Origin: Faecalicatena contorta
GTDB taxonomy: Bacteria; Bacillota; Clostridia; Lachnospirales; Lachnospiraceae
Direction: 5' to 3'
Length of the DNA: 64,000 nt
NCBI RefSeq assembly: GCF_003149105.1
Contig: NZ_QGDS01000003.1
Location: forward strand, 223,674-287,673
A program made the translations under genes and the position numbers. The notes under the pieces were generated by a model. It searched no databases. It saw nothing but the letters and a program-made list of their open reading frames with translations, and was not told where the DNA came from. Positions 18,241 through 27,786 of the stretch are shown here, piece after piece. The number at the start of each line of letters is the position of its first letter. Positions within the stretch are counted from its first letter, which is position 1.

Positions 18241-18315
18241 ATTACTTTACCTTCTCTTTCTTTCATGATACCAGACCGGAATTTGTCTAAATTAGATACC
18301 GGCTTATTGTTTCTA

Positions 18316-18353
18316 ATTATACTTGTTGAGTATTAGTCATTCAATAAGTATAA
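18316..18353 (-). promoter_or_regulatory. mrp promoter with embedded dyad
   Basis: On minus, TTGAAT (18344-18339), a 17-base spacer and a perfect TATAAT (18321-18316) form a near-consensus promoter about 75 bases before mrp. The same bases form a long dyad: arms 18317-18329 and 18341-18353 match at 12 of 13 positions around an 11-base centre. The inner 19 bases, TTGAATGACTAATACTCAA, match the two units before the S1 gene at most positions. A shorter dyad TCTAAATTAGA (about 18287-18297) lies between it and mrp. Confidence 0.65.
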
Positions 18354-18432
18354 CATACTGTTCCTAAAAATACACCAATAAGATCTCTGATGAATAGTGT
18401 ACGAAGTTACTTCTCTAAGAACACCGTCTGCT

Positions 18433-18570
18433 TTAGTTCATGTATTCCCTTCTGCCCAATTCTAGCATGCCGGCAAATGCCTCAGCAATCATCGGATGAA
18501 ACTGAGTCCCTGCGCAACGCCGAATTTCTTGAATTGCCTCTTCCGGGGATTTTGCTTTAGTATTTTCAGG
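18433..18570 (-). pseudogene. C-terminal remnant of an HD-GYP domain protein
   Basis: After the chemoreceptor stop, a different frame reads 45 codons to TAA at 18435-18433. It contains SPEEAIQEIRRCAGTQF and ends ELGRREYMN. The EAIxEIxRCAGTQFxP pattern is the conserved C-terminal end of HD-GYP cyclic-di-GMP phosphodiesterases. The HD and GYP motifs that should lie upstream are missing, replaced by the chemoreceptor 3' end. No start or ribosome site of its own is credible, so this is a deletion remnant. Confidence 0.75.
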
Positions 18571-20266
18571 AGCATATACCATTCACATTAAGCTTGAACT
18601 TACCTACTTCTTCGCGCAATGTGGCAGCTTGTGCTGACATTTCCTCGCTTGTTGCGGAGTTCTCCTCAGCAGTAGCCGCATTAGTCTGGACAACGGCGGA
18701 GACTTGGGTAAGCCCTTGCTTAATCTGTTCAATTGCATTTGCCTGCTCGGCAGATGCCTGCTCAATTTTGGTAAAGCTTTCAGTAACTTTAAGGGCGCTC
18801 CCCCCCACATCCTGCAGAATTTGCGCTGTTTGGGCCGTTATCTGTGTGCCTTTTGATACGGTAGCAACAGAATTTTGAATCAATTCCCCGGTCTGCTTGG
18901 CGGCTTCAGCAGATTTTCCGGCAAGGCTGCGGACTTCATCCGCTACGACGGCGAAGCCTTTCCCAGTGCTTCCGGCGCGGGCGGCTTCAATGGCCGCATT
19001 CAATGCAAGAATATTGGTCTGGAAGGCTATATCCTCAATGACCTTCGTGATGTTGGCAATTTGATTCGAAGCAGAGCCGATTTCAGCCATGGCCTCGGTA
19101 AGCTGTACCATATGCTCGTTTCCGGTGTTAACGCCCGCTCCGGCCTGCTCGACATATTGATTTGCAACATTTACATTAACAGAATTTTCCGCAGCCTGTT
19201 CAGCTATCTTGCCAATGGAAACCGTTAATTCCTCCACCGAAGACGCCTGTTCGGTTGAACCAGCCGCAAGAGCCTGTGCTCCGCTGGAAACTTGAGACCC
19301 GCCGGCGCTGACCTGTTCCGCTGCGGTGTTGATGGTATGCATCGTTTGATTCAACACAGTGGCAGTATTTTCAATGGTCTGTTTTATGACAACAAAATCA
19401 CCAGGGTAGTCCTGGTCTATGCTTATCTGCAGATTGCCCTGTGATATCTTTGTGAATTTATCTATTACGTCGCCAATAATACGGCTTTCCTGTTCATTGG
19501 ACGCCCGAATAAGCGCGGCCATCTGCCCCAGCTCATCATCGCTCTCATATGTAACATTGACTTTCTTGTTACCTTTGGAAATCTCCTGGTAAACCTCTAC
19601 AATTTCTTTGACCGGAGTGAGAATGGATTTTCTGATGGCAATGACCACGACAATCGTCAGCAAAATTGATATGGCCCCGCAGGCAAGCAATATAATCCAA
19701 ATCAATTGTATTGCAGCATCCGCATCAGCGTTTTGCTGTACGGCACGCTTTTCCGCAATATCACTGAAATCAACCAATATCTCTGCTGTTTTATCCATGG
19801 TAGGAATATATTCATCCTCAAACATTTTCTTTGCCTGCGAAATGTTATTCTCGGTCGGATTTTTCATCAGTTCAGCGATTTCCTGCCTTGCTGTGTCCCC
19901 TTTTGAAAACAATTCCCTTAGTTCGGAAATTTTTGCGTCGCGGCTCGTATCCCTCTGATTACCGGCGTATACATCAAATGTATCCAAAAGCGATGTACTG
20001 TCCCGCTGAGCCATGCTGAACAATTCATCGGTGTCGTCAGAGTTGGTTCCGGCAAGGGCGCGGGCCATATAGCGCTGAATAGATACCGTGTCTCTCCGGA
20101 TACTCCATATGCTTGTATTGTTAGGCAACGTGTATTGGGTATAGGTTCCTATAACATTTGATATGCTTCTAACACTGGCCAGGGATACCACAATTATTGC
20201 AATCATCATAATCAGTACGATTCCGAATCCAACTATGAGCTTTTTACTGATGGTTAAGTTTTTCAT
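18566..20266 (-). CDS. methyl-accepting chemotaxis protein
   Basis: Membrane chemoreceptor of 566 residues: transmembrane helix 1 at about 10-31, an extracellular four-helix-bundle sensor (about 32-186), transmembrane helix 2 at about 187-211, a HAMP domain (212-265), and a cytoplasmic coiled-coil signalling domain. The hairpin tip [20 protein letters not shown] is near 405-425. It would signal to CheA/CheW, which are not in this window. The ATG at 20266 has AGGAGG 9 bases upstream; a longer in-frame extension would run into the upstream gene. The last codons abut the HD-GYP remnant, so the 3' end lies at a probable deletion junction, but the C-terminus looks complete. Confidence 0.94.
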   Translation of the reverse strand: MKNLTISKKLIVGFGIVLIMMIAIIVVSLASVRSISNVIGTYTQYTLPNNTSIWSIRRDTVSIQRYMARALAGTNSDDTDELFSMAQRDSTSLLDTFDVYAGNQRDTSRDAKISELRELFSKGDTARQEIAELMKNPTENNISQAKKMFEDEYIPTMDKTAEILVDFSDIAEKRAVQQNADADAAIQLIWIILLACGAISILLTIVVVIAIRKSILTPVKEIVEVYQEISKGNKKVNVTYESDDELGQMAALIRASNEQESRIIGDVIDKFTKISQGNLQISIDQDYPGDFVVIKQTIENTATVLNQTMHTINTAAEQVSAGGSQVSSGAQALAAGSTEQASSVEELTVSIGKIAEQAAENSVNVNVANQYVEQAGAGVNTGNEHMVQLTEAMAEIGSASNQIANITKVIEDIAFQTNILALNAAIEAARAGSTGKGFAVVADEVRSLAGKSAEAAKQTGELIQNSVATVSKGTQITAQTAQILQDVGGSALKVTESFTKIEQASAEQANAIEQIKQGLTQVSAVVQTNAATAEENSATSEEMSAQAATLREEVGKFKLNVNGICS

Positions 20267-20327
20267 GATATTTATCCTCCTAATAATTTTTGCACCACTC
20301 ATTTTACCGCTGATAATATTGACACCA

Positions 20328-20612
20328 TTATCTCCTTCGATCGACCAGAACAAGGTCCATAAATTCGGAAGCAGTTATTTTGACAGGAACCTTGCCGGCT
20401 TTCTCAAAAATCAGATAGCTTCCATCGGTCCGTACATTTCTGAAGAATTCCTCGTCAGAAAGTCTTCCGAACCGGGCGGTGTTCAATCTGGACCGAAAAT
20501 CGAAATAAATGGTATTGCCGGTTTCCATGATAACTTTGAGCTGATACTCCGGCAGTGCCTGCACACTCTTGAAATAGCCATCTTCCGTCTTTTCCGCAAG
20601 CAATATCCTCAT
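20328..20612 (-). CDS. DUF2442-like small protein
   Basis: This 94-residue protein has a strand-rich pattern: [40 protein letters not shown] and a basic end. It resembles DUF2442, a small family of unknown function. AAGGAGG precedes the ATG by 8 bases. It ends 61 bases before the chemoreceptor start and is probably cotranscribed with it. A role linked to the receptor is inferred only from position. Confidence 0.65.
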   Translation of the reverse strand: MRILLAEKTEDGYFKSVQALPEYQLKVIMETGNTIYFDFRSRLNTARFGRLSDEEFFRNVRTDGSYLIFEKAGKVPVKITASEFMDLVLVDRRR

Positions 20613-20687
20613 GGTTTATCCCTCCTTATTTTCACTCTGCAAATTAAGCAGTGCTCTCGGCTCTGTCTACAGATAAAATGTGCAAAA

Positions 20688-20729
20688 AAATATAATCTAC
20701 TGTAGACAAGAATACAGTAGATTATATTT
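20688..20729 (-). terminator. terminator of the LuxR-type regulator gene
   Basis: Perfect 17-base arms (20688-20704 and 20713-20729) flank an 8-base loop. On minus the stem is followed by a run of seven T, which suits the LuxR-type gene ending at 20769. The stem is AT-rich, and the dyad may also act as an operator for the downstream DUF2442-chemoreceptor pair. Confidence 0.75.
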
Positions 20730-20768
20730 ATGCTCATACCTATTTAAGTGGTAAATTTAAATTTTTTG

Positions 20769-23249
20769 TCAAAATTTCTTGGTGAGCAGCTCGGCTTTTG
20801 AGTGAATATCAAGCTTACTATACACGCTTCTGAGGGTAGCTTTGACGGTCATTTCAGATATGTACAGCTTGTCGGCAATTTCTTTAGCGCTTAACCGTTC
20901 TTTCGCAAGCTGGGCCATTTCTCTCTCCCTTGGTGTCAGGGGAGATTTATCCTGGATGATGGCCTTTCTTATAATACTTACGCCTTTCCGCTGACGCTTG
21001 CAAAGTTCCATTAAAGCAGTGAAGCTGTCATTCCGACATCCAAGAGAGAAGAGTTCCTCCATGTGTTCCTGTTGAGCAAAAGGAAGGTAAATTTGATCTG
21101 GAAGAGCAGCTTCAAGAGCCTCTCTAAGATACTGCTGCGCTTCTAAGGGTTTTCCGTTATTATGTTTGGCTATTGCAAGGTAGATGAGCTGGTATACCTG
21201 TGCTATCATATACTGGATATTACCGGTTGAGTTTTTGGACGTATCCAGGGCCAGCTGGCAGGCACCATAAAATTCATTATACCGCTTATCCATAAGCAAT
21301 AGCCGCAATTGAAGTATTTGTGCGAGAGGAACAACAGGAGCAGGCAGCAATTTTTTGATACTCTCCAAATCGTAAAACCAAGGGGCTACATAATCTTTGA
21401 TATCCAACAAGAGACTTATAACGGACAAACAATGTTCCGCTATGCGTAGTATCATCAGGTCTATATTTTGATTTGCATAGTCCTGGATATTTCTAATTGC
21501 AGTGGAATAGCCTTCCACATCCCCCCGCAAAATAGCAATGCGGGCAAAGGTCAGCTCTGCGCAAAGGCAGAGGCTGGTCTGTTTATAACTGCGGGCCTCA
21601 TAAAGCGCTTTGTGACACAAAATCTCAGCTTCATCATCTTCACCCCGCATGAGCATTACTTCCGCCCGCAACATATTTCTGGCACCGGCACCATACCCCC
21701 CGGTCATCTTTCGAAATACAGCCGTCATTTCATCCATTTGCTGAAGCGTGCAATCCAATTGTCCGGATTTCCGCCAGAGTATATTGAATACAGAAATAGT
21801 AGCGAACCCCCACAACGAACCGCGCTTTACAATTGTGGAAGAGCCACCTAAAGCCTTCCATGCCGTTTTATGTCTTTCCTTCAGTTTGTTTAGATCGTTA
21901 AAGTCCGTCATGGACGCCAGAAGCATGTATTCGCCCTTTATTTTCCGCAGCTCATCCTGATGAAAGCCTACTCCTTTTTCAATTGTTAAGCAGAGCAGCC
22001 GGCATAATTCATAATAAGCCTCAAACTGCCCGCAAGTGTATGTCTGGTAACCAAAAGCGAGCAAAGTAAAAGGATACTTACATATTGTGTCTTCCGGACA
22101 ATCTTTTATAATCGTTTCAATAAATTCCGGCTTATATTCATCTTTGTGTTGTTCAAAATACTCACAGGTAAAGGGCAGGGATAGAATAGCGTCAAAATCT
22201 TTTACCTGGTAATAGAAGTGAGCCGCGGGACAATACTTCGATATCGCGGCATAAGCATGTCCGGCTTTTCGGAATATCACATTTTGATACTCTTGCGGCT
22301 GCTCGTGATAAAAGCGGTTTAATAAATAATCCCTTAAAATGCTGTGGATGCCGTACTGATGCTGATCAGGGATATACCGAATAAACTCATTGTACTTCAA
22401 CAAATGATTGATATGTTCAGGCAACATTTCCACCTCCATCATAATGGACGCCTGGCGGACCGAAAAGCTTTCCATAATGGAAACCGAAAAAAGAAACTCC
22501 TGCTCCTCAGGCTCAAGTCTGTTCCAAATGGCGGTTTCCACCAGATGTACAATATCGGCGGTATGATCAAATGAACCACTTTCTATATAATTGATGATTT
22601 GTAACCTGATTGCGGACACCCATCCCTCAGTGCTCATATATATTTTTTCAACTTCTTCATTATTTAAATGAATTCCCTCCATGCGAAACAAATTGGAGGT
22701 GCCTTCTTTATCTAAGAAGAAAGCTGATGAATCTATTGTGTATATATTGTTGTTAAGAATTGAAAACTGATGCACGGCGTTCATCTGCTGGGTGATAAAT
22801 ATCATGTGTAAATTTGGATTTCCATGCATAGAAAAAACGCTCATCAACTCACACGGGATTTCGCAGTTAACAAGCTGATAGTTGTCAATAATCAAATAAG
22901 TCTCCTCATGACAATGAATATCCCTAATATATGTCACCATATAAAACAGGGTATCCATCGTTGGCATTTTCAGGCTTCTAAGGCCGTCAGCCGTCTTGTC
23001 ATTTATATTGGAGAAGAGTTCACAAATACTCAGCCACGCCGCGGGTGCCGACTCACCTAAACATGTATACCAGTATTCGCAGGCACCGTGAGGGAGGTTT
23101 TCTTTCAGGTACTCCTGGACAGCGGTTGTCTTGCCAAAACCGGACGGTGCCTCCACAATGGTTAAAGGGTAGTTCGGTATTTGATTAAGCTGCTTTTTAA
23201 GCCTATCCGAAAAATAATATTTTTGCTGCTGGTTCCATTTTTTGCGCAT
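20769..23249 (-). CDS. MalT-like (LAL) LuxR family transcriptional regulator
   Basis: This 826-residue regulator has the architecture of large ATP-binding LuxR proteins. A P-loop APSGFGKTT (34-42) and a STAND-type NTPase region come first, then a long helical TPR-like region (about 330-740), and a C-terminal LuxR helix-turn-helix (about 760-826: LTPREREMAQLAKERLSAKE, then SEMTVKATLRSVYSKL). Such proteins, like MalT, become active on binding an inducer plus ATP. GGAGGAAT lies before the ATG. Likely targets are itself or the chemoreceptor genes immediately downstream, but neither is shown by sequence. Confidence 0.92.
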   Translation of the reverse strand: MRKKWNQQQKYYFSDRLKKQLNQIPNYPLTIVEAPSGFGKTTAVQEYLKENLPHGACEYWYTCLGESAPAAWLSICELFSNINDKTADGLRSLKMPTMDTLFYMVTYIRDIHCHEETYLIIDNYQLVNCEIPCELMSVFSMHGNPNLHMIFITQQMNAVHQFSILNNNIYTIDSSAFFLDKEGTSNLFRMEGIHLNNEEVEKIYMSTEGWVSAIRLQIINYIESGSFDHTADIVHLVETAIWNRLEPEEQEFLFSVSIMESFSVRQASIMMEVEMLPEHINHLLKYNEFIRYIPDQHQYGIHSILRDYLLNRFYHEQPQEYQNVIFRKAGHAYAAISKYCPAAHFYYQVKDFDAILSLPFTCEYFEQHKDEYKPEFIETIIKDCPEDTICKYPFTLLAFGYQTYTCGQFEAYYELCRLLCLTIEKGVGFHQDELRKIKGEYMLLASMTDFNDLNKLKERHKTAWKALGGSSTIVKRGSLWGFATISVFNILWRKSGQLDCTLQQMDEMTAVFRKMTGGYGAGARNMLRAEVMLMRGEDDEAEILCHKALYEARSYKQTSLCLCAELTFARIAILRGDVEGYSTAIRNIQDYANQNIDLMILRIAEHCLSVISLLLDIKDYVAPWFYDLESIKKLLPAPVVPLAQILQLRLLLMDKRYNEFYGACQLALDTSKNSTGNIQYMIAQVYQLIYLAIAKHNNGKPLEAQQYLREALEAALPDQIYLPFAQQEHMEELFSLGCRNDSFTALMELCKRQRKGVSIIRKAIIQDKSPLTPREREMAQLAKERLSAKEIADKLYISEMTVKATLRSVYSKLDIHSKAELLTKKF

Positions 23250-23354
23250 ATCTATTCCTCCATGATGATGGGGGAGAAGATGCCAATCTGCTGCGACTTT
23301 GTAGGTAGTTCATAATTATATCTCCCGTTATGGTAAATTTTAGCATAAAATATG

Positions 23355-23380
23355 GCAGGTTTCAAGAAATGGAAACCTGC
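23355..23380 (-). terminator. hairpin downstream of the YesN-type gene
   Basis: Perfect 9-base arms GCAGGTTTC / GAAACCTGC flank an 8-base loop, followed on minus by CATATTTTATG. Moderate terminator for the regulator gene ending at 23437. The 187-base gap also holds a TATAAT on minus (about 23319-23314) as a possible -10 for the LuxR-type gene. Confidence 0.55.
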
Positions 23381-23436
23381 AAAGGACACCAGACTTTTAT
23401 CTGATGCCCTTTTCTTCATATATAAATTCAAACAAG

Positions 23437-25035
23437 TTAATTCATTTCCGAGTAATAGTTCCTATATTCCTTACACTGCATCCCCGTCATCTCTTTAAAC
23501 ACCTTGCTGAAATAGTAGGGGCTTCCAAATCCAATCACTTCCGCGATCTCGTAAATTTTGAGATTTGTGTCTGTCAGAAGCTTCTTTCCCTTCTCAATCC
23601 GATATTGATTCAGATAGGTAATAAAATTAATTCCAGTTTCCTGCTTAAAGAGCATAGACAGATAACTCTTGCTGATTTCCCCATGCCGGGCGACGTCCTC
23701 CAGGGTAATGTTTGACGCGTAATTTTCTTCCACATAAGCGATGGTCTTCTTCACACTGGCACTATATCCGCTGATCCCTATACTCATAAAGCCTAAAATT
23801 CCCTCAAAAATATCATGAACATAAACTTCCGTCTCTTCCACAGAGGTAATGATATTCCAATTGTCATAGTCCAGCTTGGCTAAGAAACTTTCCGTTACCG
23901 GTACATTCAGTTTTTCTAAACTAGACTTGGCGATAGATAAAAAATCTATAAAGGTATGTTTTACTACCGTATAAGCACTCTGCTCTTTAATACGGACAAA
24001 AATATCTTGAATATAATTTCCCAACTCCTGACTGTTGTTTTCTGTAAGATATCCAAGGACTTTGGAGCTGCTTACATGGGGCCTCTCATCCTTCTTCAAG
24101 TTCTCCTGAAAGCGCTCTTCATACACAACAAAAGTATTCCCGCCTGCAAAACGCATATGGGCAGTCCCCTGGGTGCCGCCGAAAAAGCACTGCTGTCTTG
24201 CCCATTCTGCCTGCCTCAGCAACTGGGGAAGGCTCTCAGCTTTCCCACTCCGGCTGAGTCCGCCTTTTAATGAAACTGAAAAATAATGTTTGATTTTTCT
24301 GCCTATAGACGCACTTTTTTCAATATAGGACCTTTCCGAATCCGAATGACTTTCCTCAGGAAAAATCAGTGTGATGTAATAATGCATCTGATAGATAACT
24401 TCACTGTATACTGCCCCGCAGAATTCATCCTCAATCAGAGAAATCATGGTTTTCGAAAGCATATCTATACTCTGCTCATTCAGTAGCCCAATACCGCAAA
24501 AATATTTGATAACTACATAACTCCTGGCCCTGAAAAGACCTTCCGGGGGAGCATCCATCCTGCCTATGGGAATACAGGCATTGATCTGGGCTTTGGATAA
24601 ATTATTGCTCAAATAAGCCGTTCTCGCCTGATTGTCATCCCTATGCCTCACATGCCGGCTTCTTCTTTCCGTACACACCGATTCCAGCGTTGCAAGAAGA
24701 GTCTCCTCATTAATTTCAGACTTCAGAAGGTATTGTGATACTCCCAGCTTCATAGCACGTTTTGCATATTGAAAGTTATCATAATTACTCAGAATAATAA
24801 ATGAAATATCCTCACTTATTTTCTTAGCCTCTGTGATAAATTCCAAGCCATCCATCAACGGCATTTTAATATCTACCAATACAATATCCGGCATAGAGGA
24901 CTGTACCATTTCCAATGCTTCTTTTCCGTTGGAAGCCTCTCCTACAACCTTATATCCATTTGCTTCCCAGTTAATGGTTGTTTTCAAACCCAAACGTACT
25001 AAAAATTCATCATCTACTATTAAAATGTGGTACAT
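23437..25035 (-). CDS. YesN-type response regulator with AraC output domain
   Basis: A receiver domain (1-120, acceptor D55 in VLVDIKMP, acidic pair D8/D9) is followed by a long linker (about 150-410) and a C-terminal AraC-type DNA-binding domain (about 425-530, with EVIGFGSPYYFSKVFKEMTG). The partner is presumably the YesM-type kinase at 33685-35409. Together they bracket the ABC transporter and catabolic genes, which they probably activate. The gene lies 60 bases after the dehydrogenase gene on the same strand. GAGGAAAG precedes the ATG. Confidence 0.94.
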   Translation of the reverse strand: MYHILIVDDEFLVRLGLKTTINWEANGYKVVGEASNGKEALEMVQSSMPDIVLVDIKMPLMDGLEFITEAKKISEDISFIILSNYDNFQYAKRAMKLGVSQYLLKSEINEETLLATLESVCTERRSRHVRHRDDNQARTAYLSNNLSKAQINACIPIGRMDAPPEGLFRARSYVVIKYFCGIGLLNEQSIDMLSKTMISLIEDEFCGAVYSEVIYQMHYYITLIFPEESHSDSERSYIEKSASIGRKIKHYFSVSLKGGLSRSGKAESLPQLLRQAEWARQQCFFGGTQGTAHMRFAGGNTFVVYEERFQENLKKDERPHVSSSKVLGYLTENNSQELGNYIQDIFVRIKEQSAYTVVKHTFIDFLSIAKSSLEKLNVPVTESFLAKLDYDNWNIITSVEETEVYVHDIFEGILGFMSIGISGYSASVKKTIAYVEENYASNITLEDVARHGEISKSYLSMLFKQETGINFITYLNQYRIEKGKKLLTDTNLKIYEIAEVIGFGSPYYFSKVFKEMTGMQCKEYRNYYSEMN

Positions 25036-25095
25036 ACTCTTTCCTCCGCCGCGTTTTTCAGCACGATTCTAGCCGGACTTATTATATCATACGGA

Positions 25096-26184
25096 TTATT
25101 CAAACACTAGCGCCACTTTAAAATCGCCATACTTTCCTGTTGCATATTCAAATGCCTTTTCCCACTCTTCGATTTTGAATTCTTTGGAAATGACTCCTCC
25201 CGTATTTAAATTTCCATTTTCGATATTCTCAATTACAAATGGAAAGGCATAGGGACTTAAATGAGCTCCCAGGATATCCAGTTCTTTTCTGTCTCCGATA
25301 ATGGACCAGTCAACCGTTGTTGGAGCACCAAATACACTGAACTCTACAAAGCGTCCTAATTTCCGTACCATACTAAGCCCCTGGATGACGCTGGAAGGAT
25401 GTCCGGTAGCCTCAATATAAACGTCGCAGCCATATCCGTCTGTCAATGCTTCTATTTCCTTTATTACATCTACTTTTCCGGGATTCCACACTAAATCGGC
25501 TCCGAACTCCTTTGCTTTTTCCAGACGCTCATCCATCATATCCAGCACAATCAGCTTTTTAGCGTTTTTCATTCTGGTATAAGTAACCATTCCCAGTCCT
25601 AATGTGCCTGCCCCTGAAATCACTACAACATCTTCATTCGTAATACTGCCCCTGTCCACTGCATGTTTGGAGCAGCCATAAGGCTCAATCAGCAGTGCAT
25701 TCTCAACAGACATCGTATCAGGAACCCGGCTGATAACAGAAGTCTTTGGAAACCTTACATATTCTGCCATTCCACCATTATTCTCTTTTTGGAATCCGAA
25801 GATATTGTGAGGCTGACACATCCAATAATGCCCGTCTTTGCAAAATCTGCATTCACCACAGGGTACAATCTGGTCTGCAATAATTCTGTCACCCAGCTCA
25901 TATCCTTTTACATTCTCTCCCATTTCTACAATACGCCCAAAGAACTCATGTCCTGGTATAAATGGCGGCTTAACCCAGGAAGGCTGAACCTCATCGCCCC
26001 AGAACATTGCTGCACCATGGCTGCACTTTAAGTCTCCCGCACAAACTCCGCATGCTTCCGTTTTTATAATAATATCATCGGGGCCGCATTCCGGTGTAGG
26101 ATATTCCGTCTCAAGAACATACCTGTCTTTGTCATATGCCACCAATGCTTTCATTTTTTTTGGTTTTTGTCCTATACTTGCCAT
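25096..26184 (-). CDS. zinc-dependent alcohol/polyol dehydrogenase (MDR family)
   Basis: Medium-chain dehydrogenase of 362 residues. It has the catalytic zinc region (EACGVCAGDLK and GHEF), a structural zinc lobe with four cysteines (CGECRFCKDGHYWMC), and a Rossmann NAD(P)-binding motif GAGTLGLG (about 191-198). It resembles sorbitol, threonine and threitol dehydrogenases. Its position 20 bases after an FGGY sugar kinase, in an operon with a sugar ABC transporter, suggests it oxidises an imported polyol to the ketose that the kinase phosphorylates. The substrate is not determined. AAGGCGG precedes the ATG. Confidence 0.88.
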   Translation of the reverse strand: MASIGQKPKKMKALVAYDKDRYVLETEYPTPECGPDDIIIKTEACGVCAGDLKCSHGAAMFWGDEVQPSWVKPPFIPGHEFFGRIVEMGENVKGYELGDRIIADQIVPCGECRFCKDGHYWMCQPHNIFGFQKENNGGMAEYVRFPKTSVISRVPDTMSVENALLIEPYGCSKHAVDRGSITNEDVVVISGAGTLGLGMVTYTRMKNAKKLIVLDMMDERLEKAKEFGADLVWNPGKVDVIKEIEALTDGYGCDVYIEATGHPSSVIQGLSMVRKLGRFVEFSVFGAPTTVDWSIIGDRKELDILGAHLSPYAFPFVIENIENGNLNTGGVISKEFKIEEWEKAFEYATGKYGDFKVALVFE

Positions 26185-26204
26185 ACTTACAACCGCCTTT
26201 CTGC

Positions 26205-27713
26205 TTATACTGAAAATTCATCCCATACCGTATCCAGTGCCTGACTGACCATACGGTACTTTCTATATTTTTTCCGATAGATTTCTGCCATTTCCGGGTT
26301 CGGATCTACTTTCTCTGAAATATGTACCATTTTATCCGCAGCTTCCTCATAGTCCGCATAAACTCCTGCTGCCACTGCCGCTGCCATTGCACATCCCAAG
26401 GCTCCAAGCTCCCTGACCTTTACCGTCTCAATGGGAGATTCCAGAATATCTGCAAACATCTGAACCCATACAGGTGAGTTTACCGCGCCTCCTGCCATAC
26501 GGATTGCCTCCGGTTTTTCCCGGGAGGCCAGAAGCCGGTCAATGTGAGTTTTATGAGAATAGGCAACTCCCTCATAAACAGCCCGAAGCATATGATTTTT
26601 CTGATGGAACAAAGTCATCCCTACGAAAGCTCCTTTTCCAAGAGGATGTGCATTGGATGCATAGAGAAATGGAAGAAAATACAACTCACATTCCTCAGAC
26701 TTTGTTTTTTGCACCATATCATTTATCACATCATAAATGCTCCCGTCTGCGTCAACAGGCTCATTTCCCATGCAATTTTTCAAGTACCACTCCAGATTTC
26801 CTGCACTTGTCGCACTGCATTCCTCAACCAGATAATATCCAGGTATGGCATACAGTGAGTTCATCGCAACTGAACCATCCATCACAGGCTCCCTGGAAAT
26901 GTATTCGTTGATACTCCAGGTTCCCGCTATAGTACACATTCTTTCTGGTGTGGTGATATCAAGTGCAATTGCACATGCATCAATATCAAACATACCGCCT
27001 GCCACTGGAGTCCCTTCCAGAAGCCCTGTAAGACGGGCTGCCTCTTCCGATATACTTCCGCATCTTTCATAGGAATATTTGACTGGAGCCAATTTCTCAT
27101 AAACCTCACTTATCCCCAATGCATCGAGTATTTCTTTATCAAATCTCGCATTCCTCACATCCATGAGCCCGGAACCGGATATATCGGTGGCCTCGCAGTA
27201 AGCCTCCCCAGTCAGCCGGAACCGGATATAATCTTTTACTGAAAATACCCATCGAATATTATCATAAACATCCCGGTGATAATCCTTAAACCAGGCAAGT
27301 AATGATACCTGCTGGCAGGCCATGATATCCTGACAGGTCTTTTCATATATTCTTTCATGAGTTCCGTCCGCTTTCCATTTTTGGGGATACTCCCATGCTC
27401 TCCCGTCCGTAGACACAATTCCGTTCCATGCCGGTTTTCCATCTTTTCCCCAGGGATATAATCCCTTTCCGTGACCGCATACCGCCATTCCAATGACCTG
27501 GCCGGGGCTGACCTTTGATTTCTCCATCACTTCTTTCACACACCGGCAATTACACTGCCACAGGTATTCCATATCCCGTTCAGTGTAACCAGGTTTCGGA
27601 GTAAGTACCGGAGTTTGTGCAGAGGCAACTGCAAGCTCCCTGCCTTCCATATCAAATAAAGCAGCCTTAATCACAGTACCCCCATTATCCAAACCGATTG
27701 CATATTGGTCCAT
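26205..27713 (-). CDS. FGGY-family carbohydrate kinase, LyxK-like
   Basis: This 502-residue sugar kinase has the actin-like fold. The N-terminal phosphate loop is IGLDNGGTVIKAALFD (about 6-21), and a C-terminal adenosine motif is AGGAVNSPVWVQMFAD. By remembered sequence it resembles E. coli L-xylulose kinase LyxK along much of its length (ERDMEYLWQC, CGHGKGLYPW, TSAGNLEWYL, LPFLYASN), so an L-xylulose or related ketose substrate is plausible. Erythritol-type kinases are an alternative. It lies between the ABC ATPase and dehydrogenase genes. GGAGGAACAGG precedes the ATG. Confidence 0.88.
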   Translation of the reverse strand: MDQYAIGLDNGGTVIKAALFDMEGRELAVASAQTPVLTPKPGYTERDMEYLWQCNCRCVKEVMEKSKVSPGQVIGMAVCGHGKGLYPWGKDGKPAWNGIVSTDGRAWEYPQKWKADGTHERIYEKTCQDIMACQQVSLLAWFKDYHRDVYDNIRWVFSVKDYIRFRLTGEAYCEATDISGSGLMDVRNARFDKEILDALGISEVYEKLAPVKYSYERCGSISEEAARLTGLLEGTPVAGGMFDIDACAIALDITTPERMCTIAGTWSINEYISREPVMDGSVAMNSLYAIPGYYLVEECSATSAGNLEWYLKNCMGNEPVDADGSIYDVINDMVQKTKSEECELYFLPFLYASNAHPLGKGAFVGMTLFHQKNHMLRAVYEGVAYSHKTHIDRLLASREKPEAIRMAGGAVNSPVWVQMFADILESPIETVKVRELGALGCAMAAAVAAGVYADYEEAADKMVHISEKVDPNPEMAEIYRKKYRKYRMVSQALDTVWDEFSV

Positions 27714-27786
27714 TCCTGTTCCTCCTCTACAGCGGAAATTCCCAATCCACTGTGTTACTTATCCCTATATCCAGGCTGTCTTAGGG

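Noticed and set aside
18241..18565. A complete HD-GYP gene downstream of the chemoreceptor
   Set aside because: Only about 45 C-terminal codons are recognisable; the HD and GYP motifs are absent on either strand.
20267..20353. N-terminal extension of the chemoreceptor to 20353
   Set aside because: It would overlap the DUF2442-like gene and place residues before the first transmembrane helix; AGGAGG marks the ATG at 20266.
20688..20729. 17-base inverted repeat as a transposon end or attachment site
   Set aside because: It forms a stem with a run of T in the minus direction right after the LuxR-type gene, and no integrase or transposase is near, so a terminator is simpler.
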